Source: Gammaproteobacteria bacterium
Lineage (GTDB): Bacteria > Pseudomonadota > Gammaproteobacteria > Pseudomonadales > Azotimanducaceae
Length of the DNA: 64,000 bases
Direction: 5' to 3'
Assembly (NCBI GenBank): GCA_009841635.1
Contig: VXLJ01000011.1
Span: 1-64,000 of the forward strand
This document shows, in pieces, positions 1 through 8,472 of the stretch. Under the pieces are notes generated by a model. That model had not been told where the DNA came from. It made no database searches and was given only the letters and a program-made list of their open reading frames with translations. Both the position numbers and the translations under genes were made by a program. Each line of letters opens with the position of its first letter. Positions within the stretch are counted from its first letter, which is position 1.

Positions 1-38
1 CAGTTTGAAGGTTTTTCTTGTTTTATTGGAGAATATCC

Positions 39-1007
39 ATGATGGCAATGATGCCAGCTTTTCTTGCCGGTCTTCGACTCGGCAAACCCGTGCGAACTGA
101 CAATCTCGCAATGGTGCCTCTGTTTCACGACCAAAACGTCGTACCTGATTACTTAACTTTAGAAGAGGGAATCGACAATTCATGCTTGGTCGTCGAGGAA
201 GTCGACGAAAGTGGGAGCGTGAACGATATCTTGTTTCGTAATAAATCCGATAAGAAAGCTCTTTTGTTTGAGGGCGAGGAATTTCTTGGCGCTAAGCAAA
301 ATCGAATATTGAATGTTTCAATCTTCGCCGATGCGGATTCGAAACAGGTCATACCGGTGTCTTGCGTCGAAGCAGGTCGCTGGCAACACCGAAGTAAAAG
401 GACGGACCAGCGCCGATTTAGGATGGCCGATCGTATGCACTATGCTCGGGGTCGCGCAGCTGAAAACTCCGCTGTTAACCTTAATCTAGCCGCACGTAAT
501 GAATATCGCGGCAATCAATCTGGTGTCTGGCAAGACATTCGAGCGAAGTCAGCACGGCTGAACGCCCAATCGCAAACTGGTGCTTCGGATGCAATGTTCC
601 AATCGACTGCCGAATTGATGGACAAACACGTCACAACCATCAAGCACAAAAAGAAGCAGATTGGCTCAGCGTTTGTGGTAGACGGCGTGGTTTCCGGCGT
701 CGAAATCTTTGCGAGCGAAAAGACGCACGCTCACATGCTCCCCAGATTAGTACGAAGCTATGCGCTGGATGCTATTGATAATCAGCGGATGGAGCATGCG
801 GATACTGATGCAAAGATCGATGACGATAACACGGTAAAACGACGCACGAAAGAGTTCATCGAAGGTCTTCAAAACTCATGGATCAAGGAAACAAAAGGTG
901 TCTGCCTTGGTCATAACATTCGTTTCCAAGATGAAGACATCACGGGTGGTGCACTCGTACACGACGACACCGTGTTGCACCTTTGCGCGTTCGCGACTGC
1001 ATCGTAA
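39..1007 (+). CDS. ARPP-1 family protein, copy A
   Basis: An approximately 322-residue soluble protein of the ARPP-1 family (PF20208 as I recall it; the name refers to association with ADP-ribosylglycohydrolase and rhodanese-phosphatase proteins). Its biochemical function is not established. The family core is clear near residues 20-120: MVPLFHDQN, then NKSDKKALLFEGEE, QNRILNVS, IPVSCVE and GRW, with FASEKTH and LGHNIRF later. I see no signal peptide or membrane segment. I chose ATG 39 because GGAGA lies about seven bases upstream; a TTG at 18 would add seven residues with no ribosome-binding site. It is paralogous (roughly 60% identical by eye) to the gene at 8473. It is convergent with the ABC exporter genes, and its 5' context lies outside the window. 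Confidence 0.85.
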   Translation: MMAMMPAFLAGLRLGKPVRTDNLAMVPLFHDQNVVPDYLTLEEGIDNSCLVVEEVDESGSVNDILFRNKSDKKALLFEGEEFLGAKQNRILNVSIFADADSKQVIPVSCVEAGRWQHRSKRTDQRRFRMADRMHYARGRAAENSAVNLNLAARNEYRGNQSGVWQDIRAKSARLNAQSQTGASDAMFQSTAELMDKHVTTIKHKKKQIGSAFVVDGVVSGVEIFASEKTHAHMLPRLVRSYALDAIDNQRMEHADTDAKIDDDNTVKRRTKEFIEGLQNSWIKETKGVCLGHNIRFQDEDITGGALVHDDTVLHLCAFATAS

Positions 1008-1022
1008 CGCTTAAAACTCTTA

Positions 1023-1087
1023 TTCGCGGTGATCTGCGATCTCGTTGGACTTACGCCACGAGTTGCCTTTCGTAGTATCACCGCGAA
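1023..1087 (+). terminator. Possible terminator after ARPP-1 copy A
   Basis: The arms TTCGCGGTGAT (1023-1033) and ATCACCGCGAA (1077-1087) are perfectly complementary over 11 bp, and a T-rich stretch follows the second arm. The 43-base loop is long for an intrinsic terminator. It lies between the convergent ARPP-1 and exporter genes, so a termination role is plausible but not proven. Confidence 0.4.
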
Positions 1088-1173
1088 TTTCTTTTGTAAG
1101 TAGTTCAGCTAGGGACAACGCGCGCCGCAGTGCCTTAGATGGTGCTCAATTCACTCGATGGACAAGGCGCAAC

Positions 1174-3165
1174 TTATTCATATTCACGCAACGACTGTTC
1201 GATGATCTGGCGGAGCCGGCTATCAGAGCGCCTGGACAGGTCGGTCGGTGAGCCAATCTCGACAATCCTTCCTTGCTCAAGAAATACAACCCGATTTGCT
1301 CGCAAAATGACGTCCACGCGGTGGGTGATGACAATCGTCAAACGCTTGCTTGGCGCTACTAGCGAATTCAAAAGGATTTGCTCGCTTTCGGGGTCTAACG
1401 CCGATGTTGGTTCATCCAAAATCAGGATTTCCGCGTCGCGCAGCAATCCACGCGCAATAGACAGTCTTTGTTTCTGTCCGGTGGAAAGTGTCGCGCCACC
1501 ACGGCCTATGTAGGAGTCAAATCCCATCGGCATATCGCGCACGAAATCCAAAGCACCCGCTAACTCGCAAACGCGTGTCATTTCGGCTTCGGTGGCATCG
1601 GGATTAGCGACACGAAGATTTGCCGCAACGGTATCACTTAACAACTGGTGCTCTTGAAATACGTAGGTGACGCGTTTTCGCAGTGCATCGAGATCCAATT
1701 CGTTTAGGTCAACGTTATTGATCGACACTTGACCTTGCTCAGGCACCAAAAATCTTGGGATGAGATATGCGAGGGTGGTCTTGCCGGACCCGCTCGGTCC
1801 TGCGATGGCGAGTACTTCGCCACTGCGGGCTTCTAAACTCACGTCCGTCAGTACCTGACGCCCATCGGGATAGCGATAGCTCACGTGGTCGAGACGCAAT
1901 GTGAACTCGTTTTCAAGATGCATGCTTTTAAGCCCGGCGTCGTGCTCACCAACGCTTTCTCGATGGTGATCCATCGAGAAAAACACCCTTCTTGCGGCTG
2001 CCGCGTTGTCTTGTTGGTCGATCCAGATTCGACCAAATTGCATCGACGTTTCATACAGCAGGCTATACATCCGCAAGACTACAGGTGCATCGCCTAGCGT
2101 GAGTTCGCCTCGAATGATGCCAGAGAAAATAACCCAAAATCCCGCCGTAGCGAAGACCAAATGGACGTTTTCAGCAATCCATTCGACCGCTCGCACAACC
2201 CACGCTAGCAACAAACTTTGTTTAAAGGACTCTTTGCTCGCCGTCGCAAAGCGATGCCGTTGCAGCTCGGTATTGCCAAGGCTCTGAACCGCCGCAACAT
2301 TCTTCAGCCCTTCCTCGATTTCATTGGTGGTAGCACTACCCGAAGCACGGCTTGCTTGACTAATGCGCCGTGCCCAGCGTGCTAGTGGCGAGGTCGCCAA
2401 AAGCGTTAGAACCACAGCTGACAGCCCGATCCACACCAGTTCAGGGGCCACGGCACCATACACAGCGATAAGCACCCATAGATTGGCGGCGACGCTCACG
2501 ATCATCGCTAATGGGTTTAGCGTCAACGCATGACAAATCGCAGCGACTGACGGCGCATCGTGCAGCACCCGAAACAACGCATCGCCGGTGCGTTGCAGAT
2601 TCAAGCTAGTCATGGATTGATGCGACAGCCGCCCGAAGAGCTCACTGCGAACGTGGTTCGTGATGCGTTGCGACAAACGAATGGCAACACCAAGATCGAG
2701 CAAACCAACGATCCCGTGCGCCGCGCTTGTCCCAGCACTGATTTTGTTTTCTGATTGAGTCGCTACATCCGCGCCTTCTGCTAGATTGGCTTCAAGGAGT
2801 GTGTTGCCGGAGTAGCCAACAAAAAAGAACAGGACGGCCAGGCCAATCAGGGTGTAGAGCGTAATGGCAAGTGGGTCCATGCCACCGACAAAATTGAGAA
2901 ACGGCTCTATGAACACGGGGTACAAGAGCTGTTGTTCGGCTCCTTGAATCGGTTGCTGCATAACGCCGTGGTCTACGAGGATTTTTAGGAACCACGGCAA
3001 CAGCAACCCCAGCCCGTAAATCACAATGAGGAGTCCAACGCGGGCCGTAAACAGTTTCCGCTGCGGCCATAGATAGGCGAGCGAGCGACTGAAGAGCTCA
3101 ACGACCGCACCTGCGCCAATCTGCCATTGGGTGTCCAGGCGATCCTGGTAGTTCGCTTCAGACAT
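1174..3165 (-). CDS. ABC exporter half-transporter (membrane + ATPase), subunit B
   Basis: An approximately 663-residue ABC exporter subunit: six-helix membrane domain (about residues 40-340) followed by a nucleotide-binding domain (about 420-650). Visible ATPase motifs are Walker A GPSGSGKTT, signature LSTGQKQR, Walker B ILILDEPTSALD with the catalytic glutamate, and the H-loop histidine in ITHR. The start chosen is ATG 3165, which overlaps the stop of the upstream exporter gene by eight bases, a sign of translational coupling; the longer reading frame from 3243 would run well into that gene. With its neighbour it should form a heterodimeric inner-membrane exporter. The substrate is unknown; lipid, peptide or drug export are all possible from sequence alone. 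Confidence 0.9.
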   Translation of the reverse strand: MSEANYQDRLDTQWQIGAGAVVELFSRSLAYLWPQRKLFTARVGLLIVIYGLGLLLPWFLKILVDHGVMQQPIQGAEQQLLYPVFIEPFLNFVGGMDPLAITLYTLIGLAVLFFFVGYSGNTLLEANLAEGADVATQSENKISAGTSAAHGIVGLLDLGVAIRLSQRITNHVRSELFGRLSHQSMTSLNLQRTGDALFRVLHDAPSVAAICHALTLNPLAMIVSVAANLWVLIAVYGAVAPELVWIGLSAVVLTLLATSPLARWARRISQASRASGSATTNEIEEGLKNVAAVQSLGNTELQRHRFATASKESFKQSLLLAWVVRAVEWIAENVHLVFATAGFWVIFSGIIRGELTLGDAPVVLRMYSLLYETSMQFGRIWIDQQDNAAAARRVFFSMDHHRESVGEHDAGLKSMHLENEFTLRLDHVSYRYPDGRQVLTDVSLEARSGEVLAIAGPSGSGKTTLAYLIPRFLVPEQGQVSINNVDLNELDLDALRKRVTYVFQEHQLLSDTVAANLRVANPDATEAEMTRVCELAGALDFVRDMPMGFDSYIGRGGATLSTGQKQRLSIARGLLRDAEILILDEPTSALDPESEQILLNSLVAPSKRLTIVITHRVDVILRANRVVFLEQGRIVEIGSPTDLSRRSDSRLRQIIEQSLREYE

Positions 3166-5119
3166 TGTCGGTTTCGTGTCTAGACACGAAGTTGAAGTAG
3201 TGGCCACCTTCTTCGAGTAGAGATTCGTGGGTACCCGACTCAACGATTTTGCCGTCCGACAGAAACGCGATTTGGTCGGCGTTACGAATCGTGGACAAGC
3301 GGTGCGTAATGAGAATCGTGACGCGATCCGCGGCCCAACGCTTCAGATTCGCAATCACTTGACGTTCTGTTGCAGGATCAAGCGATGCGGTGGGTTCGTC
3401 CAGCACCAAGATGCGGGTATTGCGCAATACGGCGCGTGCGATCGAGATGCGTTGTTTTTGCCCGACGGAGAGCAATGCGCCATCGACGCCTAATTCAGTC
3501 TGAAGGCCTTCCGGCAGCGCATCTACGAACTCATCTGCGCAGGTCAACTCCAACGCTTGTTGCAGCTCGGCATCAGATGCATCTGGCGTTGCGTATCGAA
3601 CGTTGTCCGCCACCGAGACAGGAAATAGAACATTCTCTTGTAGCGTAATGGCTACGTGCTCGCGAAGATCATGCACGCGAACAGTTCGGATGTCGACGTC
3701 GTCAATGAGGACCTTGCCTTCATCTGGATCAAAAAGTCTTAATAGCAAGGTCATTGCGGTTGACTTGCCAGCGCCTGATTCGCCAACCAACGCGGTGATT
3801 TCACCAATGCGCGCGGTCAGGTTGAAGCCAGCTAATACAGGCACATCCGCCTCATAGCCAAAATCCACACGCTCGAAGCGCACCCCGTCTGCAACGCGTG
3901 GAAATGGTTGCGGCTCGTCAGGATCTTGCACCTCAGGTTTTTGTTCTAGCAGCCAAAACGCTCGGCCTAGACCCACCGCCATATCCTGTGCGTAGCACCA
4001 GACTTTGACCAGAATTTCAAAATTTAGTATGAACGCGCCTAGCGCCCCTCGTCTGGCCTGGTGCGCCGCCACCGTCCAGTTTGTAAGCGACATGCCAAAT
4101 AGAACCAACAGCGATGCACCAAACACGGTTTGGTTTTCAAGGACATATTGAGTGGCTACATAGTCCGTGACAAATAAAGTGAGCACGAGAAGGAAGGAAA
4201 CGACAACCTTCAGCAACGCGAATTCACCGCGCAACTGGAACGCAGAGTCGAGGGCTCGCTGTGACACGGCGCTAAATTGAGCATGATTTGCGTCTTCAAA
4301 GCGATAAGCTTTGATGGCTTGAATGCTCTGAAACGTCTCCTGCACGCGCGTAAAAAGTTCGGCGTTGGCGCGTCGTGCGGTTTGGCTCCATCTCCGTAGT
4401 CGTGGCGTAAACCAACTTGTTATCAGTACGATCGTGAGGACTGCCACCAGTAATAGGAACGCAAACCAAGGGCTAAATAGCGTTGCGATGACGATTTGCA
4501 TGACAAGGACGGCGATCGAGATGATGGGTTGCACGACGATGTTGTCTACGACCGCGGTCACCATGGCACTGTCCTGAAATACCCGATAGATGCCGTCGCC
4601 AGCCGTCATCTTGGTGTGAAACCGCAAACTCAATTCTTCGGCGTTTTGCACCAAGGCGACTCGCAGTTCCTGATTGACTCGTTGCAGGATCCACACCTTG
4701 TACATAGCAATGCCAGTGACCATGGTGGTGGTCAAGATGATGATGACTGCCGAAACGATGAGAAAGCGAAATAGGATTTCGAAAGCGGCGGCATCTGACA
4801 GGGCCGCGGCGTCGACGTAAGCGGCGGGAGGCAGCTGTAAAACGAAGGCTTGCATACCGGATAACGGTTCACGTTGTCCGACCGAATCCCACAGGATGTC
4901 GAAACTGAGGAACCCTATCGCGGTGCCAAACCCCACCAGCGCAAGGTTCAAAAAGAGCAGTGCCAGAAAATGGCGCAGTTGCTCATATATGTAAGGCCAA
5001 GTCGATAGATAAACCCTGGCCAAGCCTTTGAAATCTAGGCGAAGAGCTTCAAATTCCGCTGACGGGGATCCCGCTTCGAATACATCGCTCACTATAGCTG
5101 CGTGCGAATCAGCAGGCAT
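3158..5119 (-). CDS. ABC exporter half-transporter (membrane + ATPase), subunit A
   Basis: A 653-residue ABC exporter subunit with an N-terminal membrane domain (about residues 45-370) and a C-terminal ATPase domain. It has Walker A GESGAGKST, signature LSVGQKQR, Walker B ILVLDEPTASLD and H-loop ITHRLS. Both partners keep the catalytic glutamate and signature, so neither ATP site is visibly degenerate. Start ATG 5119 has only a weak GAAAG upstream. It precedes subunit B with overlapping stop and start codons. The TonB-dependent receptor gene lies 111 bp upstream on the same strand, separated by two hairpins, so the exporter may be expressed by readthrough from the receptor promoter. Confidence 0.9.
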   Translation of the reverse strand: MPADSHAAIVSDVFEAGSPSAEFEALRLDFKGLARVYLSTWPYIYEQLRHFLALLFLNLALVGFGTAIGFLSFDILWDSVGQREPLSGMQAFVLQLPPAAYVDAAALSDAAAFEILFRFLIVSAVIIILTTTMVTGIAMYKVWILQRVNQELRVALVQNAEELSLRFHTKMTAGDGIYRVFQDSAMVTAVVDNIVVQPIISIAVLVMQIVIATLFSPWFAFLLLVAVLTIVLITSWFTPRLRRWSQTARRANAELFTRVQETFQSIQAIKAYRFEDANHAQFSAVSQRALDSAFQLRGEFALLKVVVSFLLVLTLFVTDYVATQYVLENQTVFGASLLVLFGMSLTNWTVAAHQARRGALGAFILNFEILVKVWCYAQDMAVGLGRAFWLLEQKPEVQDPDEPQPFPRVADGVRFERVDFGYEADVPVLAGFNLTARIGEITALVGESGAGKSTAMTLLLRLFDPDEGKVLIDDVDIRTVRVHDLREHVAITLQENVLFPVSVADNVRYATPDASDAELQQALELTCADEFVDALPEGLQTELGVDGALLSVGQKQRISIARAVLRNTRILVLDEPTASLDPATERQVIANLKRWAADRVTILITHRLSTIRNADQIAFLSDGKIVESGTHESLLEEGGHYFNFVSRHETDNV

Positions 5120-5136
5120 CTTTCAAAATAGTTAAA

Positions 5137-5165
5137 AACAAGCGCCGATGACATCGGCGCTTGTT
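5137..5165 (-). terminator. Intrinsic terminator between receptor and exporter genes
   Basis: The arms AACAAGCGCCGATG (5137-5150) and CATCGGCGCTTGTT (5152-5165) are perfectly complementary over 14 bp. Read on the minus strand the hairpin is followed directly by a run of T. It sits just before the start of exporter subunit A, so it would end most receptor transcripts while allowing some readthrough. Confidence 0.75.
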
Positions 5166-5185
5166 AGTTGCTTAAGTAATTTGAA

Positions 5186-5215
5186 GGTCGCCACTTCTTC
5201 TCCACAGTGGCGACC
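5186..5215 (-). terminator. Second hairpin behind the receptor gene
   Basis: The arms GGTCGCCACT (5186-5195) and AGTGGCGACC (5206-5215) form a perfect 10-bp stem with a 10-base loop, directly after the receptor stop codon on the minus strand. No clear T run follows, so it could protect the receptor mRNA 3' end or assist the adjacent terminator. Confidence 0.55.
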
Positions 5216-5230
5216 CCCAATTAATGAAAC

Positions 5231-8152
5231 TCAGAATCGATAACGAAGTTCTGCGCCCCAATAGCGCCATCCCGATATGAACGGGTCGTCAACGATCACG
5301 AACACTTCTTCGCCGGTATCAGGATCTTCCCATTCATAATCAATGTATTCAAATAGTTCGATTTCCTGATCGTTGAACACGTTGTGACCAAATACGGATA
5401 TGGACCAATCTTGACTAGCCGCCGTCCAGGTTACATTTAAGTCAACGCGATCGTACGTACCAGCCTTCTCCATAGGGTTATTCGACACATAAGCATCGAA
5501 GTCACCTCGCCACGAATACACCCCGAGCAACGCAAGGGATGAGCCACCGTCAAACGGGATGGTGTATTCAGAAGATAGATTCCATTTTGTACGCGGATTG
5601 TTCGGGAGTTTGTTGCCTTCGACACTACTACTCGAAATGTATGTGTATTGCGCGTCGGGTGAAATGTCTTCATTACCAGTCCATTCATAGGTAGGAAGCA
5701 CATAAGGTTCTAGCACTTCACCTCTATTAATGGCCCAAAAGCCAAACAAACTTAGATTCTCGATAAATGGGACATCCCAAGCGAACTCGAAATCAAGGCC
5801 GCTTATACGGACATCGCCGTAATTGATATTTGGCTCACCCGCACATTCCCAAGGATCTTCAGGACAAAGTGTGATCGCCGCGTTGGCGATGTAGTTTTCA
5901 TAGTTGTAGTAATAAACGGACGTCATCAAACGTAACCCTTGATCGGGCAAGCGTACTTTCAAGCCTCCCTCGTACGTCAGCAGTTCTTCAGGGTCGAAAT
6001 GCAAAAATGGCAGGAAATCGTCGGCTGCCGTTGGAATCGCGTTGGTTCCTCCTGAGCGGTAACCAGACGCTACGCGTCCAAAAATGAAGACGTTTTCAGT
6101 TGGCGTGAATTCCAAATCGAAATTGAAAACGGTTGAGCCGTATTCAAGCACGGTAGGTTTGTTGCGTAGTACTTGCAACCACCTCGGCGCGTCAACGTCA
6201 TTCACCTCGTAAAACTGATCCCAGAGACATTCCTCAAAACTGATTTCCTCATCGTCGAGGAATGCCGGATCGTTGCATTCACCACGCGCATCGCCAGTAA
6301 CCAGTGCCGTAATGTCTGCGCTTGTTGCGAACGGGTTGAAGCGGCTAGTGAAAACGGTCTGGTTGCTCAAGTGCACGAATTCATAACTTGGTTTTTCGTC
6401 ATCAATGGTTCGCAACCCTATGGAAGCGCTCAAGGAGTCGCTTAGTTGCCAGCTTAACTCGCCAAAGACGGAAAACTGCTCCTGGCTAATTCTTTGTCTA
6501 CCAGACCAGGCCGCACTGTGAAGTCCACCAATCCCGTCCCAAAGGCCGTCTTTGTCGATACATATCAGATAGCCGGGTATCCACCCTGTGAGATTGTCTT
6601 CGGTATGGGGTTCGCCGGGACTAGGTAGTACTGGCGCGTCTTGATTTTCGTCCAAAATGGTTTGGCCGAACTGTTCCATGAGAATGTCATCGCACGAACC
6701 AGACGGGAAAGTTGCACCTAAATCGGGCGCGCCACCCACCGCGTGCAATGCGCGTAAATCGTCCAGCGTCGACCTGTTGAGCCCCGCATCTTCATAGTGT
6801 TTTTGGTCGAACCGTACTACACTGAGTGCATCCAACGTGAAGAGTCCCAAGCGTATGTCGACGTTGTCACTTAGACTGCCTGTCAGCGTCAACTCATGCT
6901 GGTCAATGTCGTAATCGCCACCACCGGTCGAGACGCGGTCGCGAAATGGACCCCCATTGTCGTCTGCTTTCGGCCAGACGCTTGGGTCGTCAGGATCCAT
7001 GAAGCCTGGCTCCCCAGTCCGGTCGGTGTAGTCGCGATCGCGATGTCTCAAATCGGAGTAATCGGAGACACCGGTCTGATAGCGCAGACCGAACCTATCT
7101 GATAGTTCCCATTCGAAGGTGAGTACGAAATTAGTCGACTCAACCATATGCGTGTTGTCGCGGTTCATTTGAACGCCGCCATCCCCGGTTGGAATCTTGG
7201 CATCCCAACCGTAGAAGGAAGCCATTCGACGTACGCCACGCGAGTTCACACCGTCATTGATATGGTTTGGAAAGGTCAATCCAGCTGGCAACACGCCAGG
7301 AGGAAACAGACCTGGCGCATTGCGCCCCATGAGGCGGTCAGATTCATACATGCCGCCCAGCAAATTCAGCGTCCACGTTTCACCACGCCATTCGAGTTGT
7401 GGCGAAATGGTCCAATTGTCGACACTATCTAGACCGGCACCGGTACATGTACCCACGTCACAAACGCGATTCAGATCAGTTCGACCTACATTAGTTTGTT
7501 GGCCATCGCGGTGATTCGAGTGTGCGGTTAGCCGGAACGCAAGTGAATCGCCAAGTCCAAAGGCTTCGACGGGTCCCGTGACGGCCAAGCCAATTCTGCG
7601 ATTTGCACTGGTTCCTAGCTCGGAAAGTAATTCGCCGCCAAATTCGAATTTGGGTGCTTTGCGCACGTAGTTGATCGTGCCGCCGATGCCGTTGCGACCG
7701 TAAACCGTGTTTTGTGGGCCTCGCAAAACCTCAATCCGGTCAATGTCGAAACCATCGGTATCGATACCCGCCGTACGCCCAGCCATCGCAGCCAGACCGG
7801 ACTGATAGACCGCCACGGCCGATTCGTTCAAGTGTGCTGTGGAGAATGCGGTGCCGACGCCGCGCATGGTGAAAAGGTTGTTGGTGGCGTGCGTCTGGAC
7901 TTCAAGACCTGGCGTCATCAAGGCTAGGTCATTGACGTTTTCTATTTTCAGTTTTTCAATTTTGAACGAGTCGAATGCGGTAATTGCTAGAGGCACCGTC
8001 ATTTCCGATTCTTCGCGTTTTTCAGCCGTTACGACGACTTCCTCGATGATCGAACGGGCTTCTTCCTCGGGCTCGTCTTGTGCGTTAACGGCGTTGGTAC
8101 TAAACGACATAAGTACAACAGCCGCCGTGTAGCTAAGTATTCGATGAATCAT
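5231..8152 (-). CDS. TonB-dependent outer-membrane receptor
   Basis: A 973-residue TonB-dependent receptor that should import a ligand across the outer membrane using TonB energy. The start chosen is ATG 8152, giving a signal peptide that ends in NAVNAQ. An acidic segment and the TonB-box-like IIEEVVVTAEKR follow, then the plug domain (about residues 50-170, with NVNDLALMTPGL and DRIEVLRGPQNTVYGRNG) and a large 22-strand barrel ending in a terminal phenylalanine. A longer frame from 8209 would spoil the signal peptide. The acidic and cysteine-containing extracellular loops do not reveal the ligand. It heads a minus-strand group with the ABC exporter and is divergent from ARPP-1 copy B. I saw no recognisable Fur box upstream. 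Confidence 0.93.
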   Translation of the reverse strand: MIHRILSYTAAVVLMSFSTNAVNAQDEPEEEARSIIEEVVVTAEKREESEMTVPLAITAFDSFKIEKLKIENVNDLALMTPGLEVQTHATNNLFTMRGVGTAFSTAHLNESAVAVYQSGLAAMAGRTAGIDTDGFDIDRIEVLRGPQNTVYGRNGIGGTINYVRKAPKFEFGGELLSELGTSANRRIGLAVTGPVEAFGLGDSLAFRLTAHSNHRDGQQTNVGRTDLNRVCDVGTCTGAGLDSVDNWTISPQLEWRGETWTLNLLGGMYESDRLMGRNAPGLFPPGVLPAGLTFPNHINDGVNSRGVRRMASFYGWDAKIPTGDGGVQMNRDNTHMVESTNFVLTFEWELSDRFGLRYQTGVSDYSDLRHRDRDYTDRTGEPGFMDPDDPSVWPKADDNGGPFRDRVSTGGGDYDIDQHELTLTGSLSDNVDIRLGLFTLDALSVVRFDQKHYEDAGLNRSTLDDLRALHAVGGAPDLGATFPSGSCDDILMEQFGQTILDENQDAPVLPSPGEPHTEDNLTGWIPGYLICIDKDGLWDGIGGLHSAAWSGRQRISQEQFSVFGELSWQLSDSLSASIGLRTIDDEKPSYEFVHLSNQTVFTSRFNPFATSADITALVTGDARGECNDPAFLDDEEISFEECLWDQFYEVNDVDAPRWLQVLRNKPTVLEYGSTVFNFDLEFTPTENVFIFGRVASGYRSGGTNAIPTAADDFLPFLHFDPEELLTYEGGLKVRLPDQGLRLMTSVYYYNYENYIANAAITLCPEDPWECAGEPNINYGDVRISGLDFEFAWDVPFIENLSLFGFWAINRGEVLEPYVLPTYEWTGNEDISPDAQYTYISSSSVEGNKLPNNPRTKWNLSSEYTIPFDGGSSLALLGVYSWRGDFDAYVSNNPMEKAGTYDRVDLNVTWTAASQDWSISVFGHNVFNDQEIELFEYIDYEWEDPDTGEEVFVIVDDPFISGWRYWGAELRYRF

Positions 8153-8154
8153 GT

Positions 8155-8166
8155 GTGGTGTACCAC
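8155..8166 (-). promoter_or_regulatory. Short inverted repeat at the receptor ribosome-binding position
   Basis: GTGGT (8155-8159) and ACCAC (8162-8166) lie three bases upstream of the receptor ATG, where a Shine-Dalgarno site would be expected; no good AGGAG-like site is visible. A hairpin here could limit initiation. Role inferred only. Confidence 0.3.
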
Positions 8167-8368
8167 GCGTCTTTATCTGGAGAAGTAACACACGTGCACA
8201 TGGGCACATGGGAATATCAAATATACAGATTTAGCGTGAAAAAAGAAGATTCGCAAAAAATCAAGCAAGCATTGGCGTGGCGGCGAGAGCCATAGCGTAT
8301 TGAATCGTGTGCTAAAACGCTAAGTAAAACAGCATATTTACGACAAAATCCTAGCTAGACACCTATCA

Positions 8369-8387
8369 TGCGACACAATATGTCGCA
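8369..8387. promoter_or_regulatory. Operator-like palindrome between divergent genes
   Basis: A perfect inverted repeat, TGCGACA (8369-8375) and TGTCGCA (8381-8387) around a five-base spacer, lies in the 320-bp region between the divergent receptor and ARPP-1 copy B genes. Size and symmetry fit a dimeric repressor or activator site. No regulator gene adjoins it, and its occupancy is inference. Confidence 0.5.
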
Positions 8388-8398
8388 GACGGTGCGAG

Positions 8399-8461
8399 AA
8401 TTACCTCAACTCCGACAACGTCCTTGAGTTGAAGCAAATCGGGCGTTTTACAAAGGTAATT
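8399..8461 (+). promoter_or_regulatory. Structured leader before ARPP-1 copy B
   Basis: AATTACCT (8399-8406) is perfectly complementary to AGGTAATT (8454-8461), and TCAACTC (8406-8412) to GAGTTGA (8426-8432) inside it. In addition ACCTCAA (8403-8409) can pair with TTGAGGT (8461-8467), which holds the probable Shine-Dalgarno GAGGT. The alternatives are mutually exclusive, so the leader could switch translation. This is structure seen in sequence; function is inferred. Confidence 0.4.
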
Positions 8462-8472
8462 TGAGGTTACTT

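Noticed and set aside
1045-1513. Plus-strand frames between ARPP-1 copy A and the ABC exporter 3' end
   Set aside because: They overlap the conserved ATPase domain read on the other strand and have no family signature.
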